A stretch of 28,174 bases of DNA, taken from positions 17,928 to 46,101 of the forward strand of contig CAJTVH010000020.1 in the NCBI GenBank assembly GCA_910579745.1. Direction: 5' to 3'. Under the pieces are notes generated by a model that was not told where the DNA came from, searched no databases, and worked only from the letters and a program-made list of their open reading frames with translations. The DNA comes from an uncultured Clostridia bacterium (GTDB taxonomy: Bacteria > Bacillota > Clostridia > Lachnospirales > CAG-274). Shown one piece after another: positions 1-6,689 of this stretch. The position numbers and the translations under genes were made by a program. Every line of letters begins with the position of its first letter. Within the stretch, counting starts at the first letter, position 1.

Positions 1-1
1 C

Positions 2-1684
2 CGTCTTGAGGTTGTTAAACGAAAAGAGTCTAATATTAATGATTGGTATAAAATAAATCTTTTTAGGCTTATTCAGATTTGCAAGAGAGTTTCATATAAA
101 TATACACGATCAAAAGTGAGAAAAGCTATTCCCGAAAAGTTTACATATATTATTGAAGAGCTAATACATGAGGATTCAGCTAGGCTTTATAAACAAGAAT
201 ATTATCAAGAAATTATTAATACCATTATTCGCCTTAATATGGCTGGCAAATTTATTATCGCTATATCAAATGTTATTCATAGACTTGCTATTGACCATTT
301 GCATGTTATTGGAGATATATATGACAGAGGTGAGGCCGCCGAAAAAATTATGGATGTTCTTATGGATTATCATTCTCTTGACGTTCAGTGGGGAAATCAT
401 GATATTTCGTGGATGGGAGCTTCTTCCGGCAGTATCGCCTGTATATGTAATGTTATAAGGGTTTCTTGCAGATATTATAATCTTAATACTATTGAGGAAA
501 GTTATGGCATTAATCTTATTCCTCTCGCTACGTTCGCTATGGAGGTTTATAAAGAAGATGAATGTGAGAGATTTATTTCTTCTGGCGACGGAGAGGAAAG
601 AAGTCTTGCTGAAAAAAGTCTAATTTCTAAAATGCACAAGGCTATTACTGTTATTCAGTTTAAAATAGAGGCTCAGACAATTCTCAGAAATCCAGACTTT
701 GAAATGAATGATAGAATTTTACTTGACAAAATTGATTTTGAGAATGGGACTGTTATGATTGATGGAAAGAAATTTAAGCTAAGCGACACTAATTTTCCAA
801 CTATTGATCCTAAAAATCCTTTTGAACTTAACAAAGAGGAGTCTGAGCTTATTGAAAAAATTCAGCAATCTTTTATTAATAGTGAAAAATTACATCAACA
901 CGTTAGGTTTTTATTTAATAAAGGCAGTATGTATAAGGTGTATAACGATAATTTATTGCTTCACGGCTGTGTTCCGCTTAATGATGACGGTTCATTTAGG
1001 ACCATTAAAATTTCAGGAGTTGAGTATGGAGGAAAAGCTTTACTCGACAAACTTGAGGAAATCGCCCGTTCAGGATTTTACGCTAAATGCGGAACGCCTG
1101 AAAGAATTAAGGGACAGGATTATATGTGGTATTTATGGTGCGGAGCTTGCTCGCCTCTATATGGGAAAGATAAGATGACTACTTTTGAGAGATATTTTAT
1201 TAATAATAAGGAATTATATCATGAGCAAAAAGATTGTTATTATAAGCTGACGAATAATGAGGATATTTGTTTGAAAATACTTAGCGAGTTTGGTTTATAT
1301 GGTGAGAGTTCTCATATTATTAACGGACATGTACCTGTTAAAGTTGTTAAGGGGGAAAGTCCTATTAAAGCTAATGGGAAACTTTTTATAATTGACGGCG
1401 GATTCGCGAAAGCGTATCAGTCTGTTACCGGCATAGCTGGATACACTTTGATTTATAATTCAAAGGGGCTTGTTTTAGCTTCTCATGAGCCTTTCTCATC
1501 CACTATTGAGGCTGTTGAACAGGAGAAGGATATTGTTTCTATTACCAGATTTCTTGAGCAAAACGGAGGAATTACTATGGTTGAGAGTACTGATGTGGGT
1601 AAAGAAATTCAAGCGAGAATTGATGACCTTGAGGATCTTGTTGAGGCGTATAATTCCGGTTCGATTAAAGAATTTACTCAATAG
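2..1684 (+). CDS. fbp: Fructose-1,6-bisphosphatase class III, 5'-truncated by the window edge
   Basis: Converts fructose-1,6-bisphosphate to fructose-6-phosphate in gluconeogenesis; cytoplasmic. The frame is open from base 2, well upstream of the internal GTG at 116, and the upstream codons read LEVVKR and DWYKINLFRLIQICK, typical of this family just before the conserved SKVRKA segment. The gene therefore starts outside the window. Visible family blocks are GDIYDRG and QWGNHDISWMGASSGS (calcineurin-like metal-binding loops), NLIPLATFAMEVY, FLFNKGSMYKVYNDNLLLHGCVP, and near the end HIINGHVPVK and IIDGGFAKAYQ. About 560 residues are present against a usual 640-670, so roughly 100 N-terminal residues are missing. 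A small hairpin follows the stop. The family assignment is very secure; the true start is not visible. Confidence 0.96.
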   Translation, partial: RLEVVKRKESNINDWYKINLFRLIQICKRVSYKYTRSKVRKAIPEKFTYIIEELIHEDSARLYKQEYYQEIINTIIRLNMAGKFIIAISNVIHRLAIDHLHVIGDIYDRGEAAEKIMDVLMDYHSLDVQWGNHDISWMGASSGSIACICNVIRVSCRYYNLNTIEESYGINLIPLATFAMEVYKEDECERFISSGDGEERSLAEKSLISKMHKAITVIQFKIEAQTILRNPDFEMNDRILLDKIDFENGTVMIDGKKFKLSDTNFPTIDPKNPFELNKEESELIEKIQQSFINSEKLHQHVRFLFNKGSMYKVYNDNLLLHGCVPLNDDGSFRTIKISGVEYGGKALLDKLEEIARSGFYAKCGTPERIKGQDYMWYLWCGACSPLYGKDKMTTFERYFINNKELYHEQKDCYYKLTNNEDICLKILSEFGLYGESSHIINGHVPVKVVKGESPIKANGKLFIIDGGFAKAYQSVTGIAGYTLIYNSKGLVLASHEPFSSTIEAVEQEKDIVSITRFLEQNGGITMVESTDVGKEIQARIDDLEDLVEAYNSGSIKEFTQ

Positions 1685-1688
1685 TTTT

Positions 1689-1736
1689 TAACTACAATTT
1701 AGTGATTTTTAATAATCGAACTTGTAGTTAGTTTTT
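1689..1736 (+). terminator. Weak terminator-like hairpin after fbp
   Basis: TAACTACAA at 1689-1697 pairs with TTGTAGTTA at 1722-1730, followed by GTTTTTG. The stem is 9 bp and A/T-rich with a long loop. It is well placed just after the fbp stop, but it is a modest terminator. Confidence 0.45.
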
Positions 1737-1795
1737 GAGAGGATATATTTTCTATGGACTGTATATTGTGTTAAAACGTTTATCGGAGGTATAGA

Positions 1796-1869
1796 ATGTG
1801 GTATTTAATTATAAGTTTATAATGAAAGCATATTTAAAAACTTCTATTAAGGTTATTATAATTATATAA
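1796..1869 (+). CDS. Possible pair of tiny overlapping ORFs (8 and 15 codons)
   Basis: GGAGGTATAGA precedes an ATG at 1796 that reads MWYLIISL. Its stop overlaps the next ATG at 1822 (TAATG), which reads MKAYLKTSIKVIIII and stops at 1869. The Shine-Dalgarno match and the coupled stop/start are better than chance placement suggests. A terminator-like palindrome lies about 60 bases downstream. Both peptides are hydrophobic, as in some type I toxins or leader peptides, but I see no antisense RNA promoter or target gene. Treat as speculative. Confidence 0.2.
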
Positions 1870-1931
1870 ATAATAATTCAAAAAAAATATAAACGCTCTT
1901 TTATAATATGGTTGTAAAATAATTTAATAAT

Positions 1932-1989
1932 AAATACTAAAAAATGCAAATTTTTCAAGGTATTGGAAAATTTGCATTTTTTAGTATTT
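1932..1989. terminator. Long perfect A/T-rich palindrome, probable bidirectional terminator or mini-element
   Basis: The left arm at 1932-1954 and right arm at 1967-1989 are perfect 23-bp reverse complements with a 12-base loop. T runs flank the stem in both directions. The outer bases (TACTAAAAA) resemble those of the palindrome at 4028-4085, so the two could be related palindromic elements rather than ordinary terminators. Confidence 0.55.
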
Positions 1990-2411
1990 TTAAAGTTTTT
2001 AATTAATTGAGTAATTATCTCCGTTTTTTAATTAAGTGTATTTACTTTTATTACTCTTATGTTTAATAGAAGTGTAAGCTTATATAGGATATAAAGATAT
2101 TATAAAACGCTATAGATGTAGAGTATTTTATAAAATAAAAATACCAATAATTTTTCAGCAAAATATTATGTGTTTGTCTTGAATATATATTTAAAATTAA
2201 TAATATATATTAATATATACTATATAAAAAATAATATTAAAAAATTAATAAAGTAATATTACATAGTTTTCAGACATGCTTTAATCTTAAATTAAAAAAG
2301 TTGAGTAAAAGTAATAAAAACAATAAATTTATGAAATATAAGAATTTATTTCTTTAAATATAATTATGTTGTTTAAATTGAGATTATAGCGATTAACAAA
2401 ATTTTTAATGT

Positions 2412-2479
2412 GAAACAATAGAAGATTACTTGATATATCAGATTTATTAAATTTTGCTTGTTCATTATTTTATTGTTTC
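2412..2479 (+). repeat. 68-bp dispersed repeat, copy 1
   Basis: Begins GAAACAATAG and ends TTTTATTGTTTC, so the ends are inverted repeats. It carries a core GATATATCAGATTTATTAAA that is identical in copy 2 at 3926-3993. Both copies are in the same orientation and bracket the two genes between them. Weaker similarity (ATTATAGC plus about 25 bases) extends upstream of both. Confidence 0.75.
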
Positions 2480-2522
2480 TTTATAGTATAATTATAAAAT
2501 TAATTAAAAGGTGGAATTTATT

Positions 2523-2984
2523 ATGAAAAGAGATTTAAGAAGAACAAGAAATCACAGAAAAAATCTTGATAGATATTATGATAGAAAATTCGCTTCACAT
2601 GATTACGCGAACAGAGGGGAAAAAAGAAAAACCATAGAAAATTTTAACGGACGGCGTATTGATAGAAGAAGGAACATAAGTAACAAAAATATAAATTTAT
2701 TTTCAATAAAAGCGGGAATATCTTTTATATGTCTTATTTCGATTTTTGCCGCTGTAAATTTTAATATAGGATTTACAGATGATATAAAAGAAAATATTAA
2801 ATCGGCTTTATCGGAAAATATATCTTATGAAAAAGTAGAAAGTGTTATCGTGAGAGCGTTCAATAAAAATGATGAAGAATCACAATACTCAAATGAATAT
2901 TCTGATTTTAGGATTGATGAAAATATTATTGAGCAAATGAATAATGAAACAGATGTATATTATGATAATTTTTATGGCAAATAG
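2523..2984 (+). CDS. Small single-pass membrane protein in the spoIVFA position
   Basis: 153 residues. The ATG at 2523 is preferred over the GTG at 2511 because AAAAGGTGG lies correctly spaced before 2523 and overlaps the GTG. The N-terminal half (1-57) is very basic (many R, K and N), residues about 60-82 form one membrane helix, and the C-terminal tail is acidic. It sits 40 bases before a SpoIVFB-like protease, where Bacillus has spoIVFA, and the basic cytoplasmic head, helix and short following segment (DIKENIKSALSENISYEKV) resemble the N-terminal half of SpoIVFA-like proteins. The M23-like C-terminal domain of that family is absent. It may be a shortened regulator that holds the protease inactive in the outer forespore membrane. 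That role is inferred from position and topology, not from a recognised domain. Confidence 0.7.
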   Translation: MKRDLRRTRNHRKNLDRYYDRKFASHDYANRGEKRKTIENFNGRRIDRRRNISNKNINLFSIKAGISFICLISIFAAVNFNIGFTDDIKENIKSALSENISYEKVESVIVRAFNKNDEESQYSNEYSDFRIDENIIEQMNNETDVYYDNFYGK

Positions 2985-3024
2985 AAATATATACAATTAT
3001 AAATTCTTCTAAGAGGGGATAATT

Positions 3025-3876
3025 TTGAGTGGAGTAAAAATAAAGTTTTCTTTTATTATTATTATTTTTATTACGGCGGTTTTTGGTTTTTTTGAAAGGT
3101 TTATGATTATTTTTCTTTTTGTTTCTCTGCATGAGGCGGGCCATATTATTGTGGGAAATATTTTTAATGTTAAAACAAAAAAGGTTATAATAACTCCTGT
3201 TGGAGAAATAGCTATTATGAAAAATACAGATAATTTGTCGTTTATAAAAAAATTAATTATACTAATCTCGGGACCATGCGTTAATATTTTTTTTTATATA
3301 GTATTTGAAATGTCGAATAAGATTTATTCAAATAACTTTTTTATTTTCATGGCGAACACTAATTTATTGCTGGCTATATTTAATTTAATGCCTGTATATC
3401 CTCTTGACGGAGGACGTATTTTGTCGTTGATTTTAAACAAAATTTTTCCTATTATGGGAACTAATAAAATTGTTATAAAAATAAGCGGAACGATGAGTGT
3501 TTTGTTTATGATTTTAGGGATTATACAGCTTATATTGTTTCCTTATAATATAAGTTTGCTTTGTATAGGTCTATATTTATACAAAACAAGGAGTAAAATT
3601 TATTTTGGAATGACTTTTGATTTTTATAAACGTCTTATGAATAAAAAAAATCCTTCAAATGAACTTATACCTTTAAAAAATTTTTATATAGATAAAAATT
3701 TGGAAATAAAGAAAATAATAAAAAAATTATATTTTGACTTTTATTCTGTATTTTACATATACGAAGATAAAGTATTTAAATATAAAGTATTTGAATGGGA
3801 GATTATTGAATATATACAGAAAAAAGGTATTTGCGGCACAATATCAGATATTATTGAAGAAAATATTAAAAGCTAA
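3025..3876 (+). CDS. spoIVFB: SpoIVFB-like M50 intramembrane metalloprotease
   Basis: 283 residues, matching the usual length of about 288. It starts at TTG 3025 behind AAGAGGGG. It is a site-2 protease: residues 36-40 are HEAGH (HExxH zinc motif in the first helices), and residues 120-130 are NLMPVYPLDGG, giving the N-P-D-G third ligand (Asp128). Several hydrophobic helices span about 8-33, 76-95, 107-123 and 145-190. The last 80 residues form a soluble tail in the place of the CBS-like domain of SpoIVFB. In spore formers this family cleaves pro-sigma-K in the mother cell. The small membrane gene immediately upstream fits a regulatory partner. Another M50 rhomboid-like or housekeeping role is possible, but length, tail and neighbour favour SpoIVFB. 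Confidence 0.88.
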   Translation: MSGVKIKFSFIIIIFITAVFGFFERFMIIFLFVSLHEAGHIIVGNIFNVKTKKVIITPVGEIAIMKNTDNLSFIKKLIILISGPCVNIFFYIVFEMSNKIYSNNFFIFMANTNLLLAIFNLMPVYPLDGGRILSLILNKIFPIMGTNKIVIKISGTMSVLFMILGIIQLILFPYNISLLCIGLYLYKTRSKIYFGMTFDFYKRLMNKKNPSNELIPLKNFYIDKNLEIKKIIKKLYFDFYSVFYIYEDKVFKYKVFEWEIIEYIQKKGICGTISDIIEENIKS

Positions 3877-3925
3877 AATAGCATGAGACTATATTAAATT
3901 ATAGCAATTTGTGTAGTTTTAGTAT

Positions 3926-3993
3926 GAGACAATAAAATAATTTTTTGATATATCAGATTTATTAAAGTTTGCGTGTTAATAATTTTATTGTTT
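3926..3993 (+). repeat. 68-bp dispersed repeat, copy 2
   Basis: Begins GAGACAATAAAATAATT and ends AATAATTTTATTGTTT, giving inverted ends of about 14 bases. The core TTGATATATCAGATTTATTA matches copy 1 at 2412-2479. Same orientation as copy 1. Confidence 0.75.
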
Positions 3994-4027
3994 GGATATG
4001 GCTTGATAAAATTATTTTTGATAGAGA

Positions 4028-4085
4028 CTAGTACACTAAAAAGTTTGATATTTCAATAAAAATATCAAACTTTTTAGTGTACTAG
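4028..4085. repeat. Perfect 26-bp-arm palindrome
   Basis: Arms 4028-4053 and 4060-4085 are exact reverse complements with loop CAATAA. The right arm ends on the TA/G junction of the element B copy that follows. It could be the terminator of the spoIVFB-like gene, which ends 150 bases earlier, or a fully palindromic mini-element. The outer sequence resembles the palindrome at 1932-1989. Confidence 0.7.
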
Positions 4086-4460
4086 AGCGTATCTGAGAAC
4101 TAAAATAACGTGAGTTTGACGGAGAAATAGCAGTAAAACCAGCGAAACGTAGTTTCGCACAAAAGTTTTTGTCAAACTTTTTTCAAAAAGTTTGTGAAGT
4201 TTGAGGTGAAACCTCAAGGTTTTTAATGCTTCAAGAGCATTTTTGGAGGTTTGGAACCTTTTTGCGATAGAAAAAGGTTCCATTAACAATAAATTTTCGT
4301 CGAACTCACGTTAAAATATGTACAAAAAATTATAAAAAATAAAACGAAGTAGAAAGGCTTTTCTGTTTAATTGAACCGTTTTCGTTTATTTTTTAATAAT
4401 TAATTTTTTGGATATTTCGCATATATAACTGATAGCTTATGATAGTTTTCAGATAGGCCC
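4085..4460 (+). mobile_element. Element B, copy 1: TA-flanked MITE interrupted by element A
   Basis: The left end GAGCGTATCTGAGAACTA follows TA (4083-4084) and the right end TAGTTTTCAGATAGGCCC precedes TA (4461-4462). Removing element A and one AAAAT gives about 165 bases that align throughout with the uninterrupted copy at 22688-22848. TA duplication plus inverted ends is the pattern of non-autonomous IS630/Tc1-mariner relatives. No transposase is present. Confidence 0.85.
4107..4312 (+). mobile_element. Element A, copy 1: 206-bp structured MITE, nested in element B
   Basis: The ends AACGTGAGTTTGACG and CGTCGAACTCACGTT are inverted. AAAAT flanks both sides (4102-4106 and 4313-4317), while the uninterrupted element B at 22688 has AAAAT once at the same place, so this is a true 5-bp target duplication. 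The interior is a chain of hairpins, the strongest being GGAACCTTTTT pairing with AAAAAGGTTCC around the loop GCGATAG. About 93% identical to copy 2 at 12349-12553. Confidence 0.9.
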
Positions 4461-4598
4461 TAATCAAGCGGGATAAAAGATTATTTTTTTTATGTAATTT
4501 TACTTTTTAAACTGAGATTAATATTTTTTTTATTATAAATAAAATTGGGGGAATAGAGTATTATATAAGGAAATTAAGGAATTTTTAAGGCAAAATAT

Positions 4599-4641
4599 AA
4601 AAAAAATAAACGAAATCATTTTGATTTCGTTTATTTTTTTA
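4599..4641. terminator. Bidirectional terminator of the dockerin-protein gene
   Basis: AATAAACGAAATCA pairs with TGATTTCGTTTATT around TTT (4619-4621). A runs on one side and T runs on the other allow termination in both directions. It lies 24 bases past the stop of the minus-strand gene that ends at 4665. Confidence 0.8.
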
Positions 4642-4664
4642 GTTAATAAGAACTCTTATATAAT

Positions 4665-6461
4665 TTATGGAGCTATAAAATCAAAGAAAATAGGCTTATA
4701 GTCAATAGTTATAACTAAATTATATTTTTCTCCGGAGGCAAACTCAAAATTAGGTCTACTCTCTGCCAAGAAAGCGTATTCATTATCGAGAAGAGAACCA
4801 TAGTATGTGCTATACATCAATCGTCCGGTAATATTTGGTCCTGTTAATTGTATATCCTTACTTTCTATATATTTGTCAGCGACGCTTTCATTAAATTGTA
4901 CCTTTATTACCCTGCCAAAATAACTATCTTTAAATATTGTGACTTTTTCTATAGCAAGTTCTTTTTCTGGGATTGTTGAAGGGTCATATTCCGGTATTTT
5001 TTCATATTCGTAATAGTCAAGTTTATTTCCGTATTTATCTTCCGTAGCGAAACAAATATATTTGCCGGTTGTTATATTTTCATTTTCAATTTTTATTTTA
5101 TTTGTTCCCCAGATGATATCAACGCTTTTTTTATCAGGGTTATCAAATATTTCTTTGGAGTCTTTTCCGCTTATTGAAGAGTCGTCAACCTCATCTTTGA
5201 TTATATAGTACAGTTTCCCCGCCTCGTTTACTTTTACGATAATATCTGTGGTTTTTTCGCCTGTTCTTGTGATTTCTTTATTTTGTACCATAGGAGCCGA
5301 ATAGTCCGCGTAGAATTTACCTTCTATTTTTGAACCGTCCTCAAGAGTTATTTCAAGAGTCATATTGTTATTATCACTATAGATATAGTAAGGCTGCATA
5401 TGCAATCTGTAATTAATATTATCAGTTGTTTCAGCTTTGTCTGTATGAAGTACTCCGTTAGCGGGACAAGTTATTTTAAAGCTTGAACCTGAGAGAGCGG
5501 TTTTTGTAGGACTGTTTAATTTTATATCAAAATATTTCTCATACGACCTTACACTAACTATTTTAATATCGTTTTCTTCCTCAATTTTTACCTCTGACGA
5601 GATATTTACACTTTCGGGAAGAGTTGTTTTATCATCAGGATCTTTTGCTACATAATGTAAAATATATGAGCTTCCTTTTTCAAGATTATCAACAGTTATT
5701 TCGTTGGGTCCTTGTGACATTTCAAATTTTTTGTTATTTCCTATTATTTCATCAACTGTTACTTCAGAAACTAGTTTTATATCATTGTTTTTTTCAAGAA
5801 GATAATAGAAACTTCCAGGTGAATCTGATATATATGTCAAACTAGCGGAAGTGTCGCTTTTTCTTGTTGTTTCAACAGAAGAAATATAAGGACAGTCGAT
5901 TTTCACCTCAAAATCTTTGTCTAAGCGTATTCCGTTAGGGAGGGTTACTTCTATATTATACTTATTGTCTTTATAAGCGGTTGTTGATATTTCATAATGC
6001 ATATTATCTTGAGTTGAAACTCCCATTATTGTCATATCTTTTCCACCGCCCGTACAGATAATGGAAAAAGCGTCTTTATCAAGGGCTTTATCAGTAGCCC
6101 TATTTAACACAAGTGTTACTTTTGTGTTTCCGCTGCTTTTTACGGACTCAATTTTATATTCCTCGAGCGGCGGTTCAGCTTCTATAGGAAAAATATGTGA
6201 GTTGTCGAGTGCTTTTTTAAGTATTTCCGAAGCGTCATTAAATGTAATTTCGGAATTACCTGTTACTTTAGCGGCTTTTTTCTGCTCATCGGTAAATTCA
6301 ACTGATTTAAGTACGTTTCCCACAACACAAGCGGCGTCATACGCTGTTACATAACCGTCATTATTAATGTCGCCGTATTTGTTGGCGTATATACTTAGAG
6401 AGTTGAAAGGCAATAAACAAAATGATAAAGATAAGATAAATATTTTTTTATTTATTTTCAT
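4665..6461 (-). CDS. Secreted dockerin-containing protein with repeated beta-rich domains
   Basis: 598 residues from ATG 6461, behind AAAGGAGGTATTTT; a start 13 codons further up lacks a binding site. Residues 1-26 are a signal peptide (KINKK, hydrophobic core, SIYA). Residues 29-86 are a type I dockerin: GDINNDGYVTAYDA is a clean calcium loop, while the second half (VTGNSEITFNDASEILKKAL) is degenerate. Then come two similar modules (about 103-300 and 318-480), each opening with an I-S-V strand and containing a TTDN/STQDN-I/M-Y motif, a TLEDGS/TLPNGI turn and a GxxYYxxxK/E segment. A third partial module closes the protein (IDYKPIFFDFIAP). They look like Ig-like or SbsA-like beta sandwiches. 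No catalytic domain or cell-wall anchor is seen. Probably extracellular; no cohesin partner lies in the window. It has its own promoter. Confidence 0.85.
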   Translation of the reverse strand: MKINKKIFILSLSFCLLPFNSLSIYANKYGDINNDGYVTAYDAACVVGNVLKSVEFTDEQKKAAKVTGNSEITFNDASEILKKALDNSHIFPIEAEPPLEEYKIESVKSSGNTKVTLVLNRATDKALDKDAFSIICTGGGKDMTIMGVSTQDNMHYEISTTAYKDNKYNIEVTLPNGIRLDKDFEVKIDCPYISSVETTRKSDTSASLTYISDSPGSFYYLLEKNNDIKLVSEVTVDEIIGNNKKFEMSQGPNEITVDNLEKGSSYILHYVAKDPDDKTTLPESVNISSEVKIEEENDIKIVSVRSYEKYFDIKLNSPTKTALSGSSFKITCPANGVLHTDKAETTDNINYRLHMQPYYIYSDNNNMTLEITLEDGSKIEGKFYADYSAPMVQNKEITRTGEKTTDIIVKVNEAGKLYYIIKDEVDDSSISGKDSKEIFDNPDKKSVDIIWGTNKIKIENENITTGKYICFATEDKYGNKLDYYEYEKIPEYDPSTIPEKELAIEKVTIFKDSYFGRVIKVQFNESVADKYIESKDIQLTGPNITGRLMYSTYYGSLLDNEYAFLAESRPNFEFASGEKYNLVITIDYKPIFFDFIAP

Positions 6462-6482
6462 AAAATACCTCCTTTTTGACTG

Positions 6483-6511
6483 ATTATAACTTAATCGCAT
6501 TTTAATGGCAA
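6483..6511 (-). promoter_or_regulatory. Sigma-A promoter of the dockerin-protein gene
   Basis: On the minus strand TTGCCA (6506-6511), a 17-base spacer and TATAAT (6483-6488). The predicted transcript start is only about 15 bases before the ATG at 6461 and just includes the ribosome binding site. Confidence 0.75.
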
Positions 6512-6602
6512 TAGCATATTAGTATTTTTTTTTATGTTTGTTTTGTAAATTATATGCAGATAATAAATGATATAATATAGTAAATAAAAATATACAAATA
6601 AC

Positions 6603-6673
6603 GCTCTCAAAAGTTTAATTACCACTTAATTACAGGAAACGTTTTATTACGCGGAAATTAAGCTTTTGGGAGC
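6603..6673 (-). terminator. Terminator-like long stem after the hybrid kinase gene
   Basis: GCTCTCAAAAGTTTAATT (from 6603) pairs over 18 bases with AATTAAGCTTTTGGGAGC (to 6673), with two G-T wobbles and a 35-base interior. It lies 16 bases past the kinase stop and is followed on the minus strand by a T-rich stretch. The interior is larger than in a normal terminator, so another structured role is possible. Confidence 0.5.
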
Positions 6674-6689
6674 AAAAAGATTTTTATTT

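Larger units (their letters stand above)
1685..2522. other. Gene-free stretch between fbp and the spoIVF-like pair
   Basis: It holds the fbp hairpin, two tiny ORFs (1796-1869), a long perfect palindrome (1932-1989), an isolated MITE-end-like fragment TAGTTTTCAGACATGCT at 2264-2280, and the first copy of a 68-bp repeat (2412-2479). The rest is very AT-rich and I see no further gene on either strand. Confidence 0.7.
3877..4664. other. Repeat-packed intergenic region
   Basis: No gene. In order it contains the second 68-bp repeat, a 26-bp-arm palindrome, element B with element A inserted in it, about 140 bases with no recognisable feature (4461-4598), and a bidirectional terminator. The only ORF here lies inside element A and is not convincing. 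Confidence 0.8.

Noticed and set aside
168..458. 96-residue ORF in another frame of fbp
   Set aside because: It lies wholly within the conserved fbp coding sequence and has no features of its own.
1769..1785. CcpA cre site near TTAAAACGTTTATC
   Set aside because: It lacks the conserved G and C of the cre consensus at the outer positions.
4074..4289. 71-residue minus-strand ORF beginning MEPFSIAKRFQTSK, repeated at 12342-12524
   Set aside because: Both lie inside element A. The two copies differ by many amino-acid changes and a 1-base indel near the end that changes the C-terminus, while hairpins are kept. No ribosome binding site is seen.
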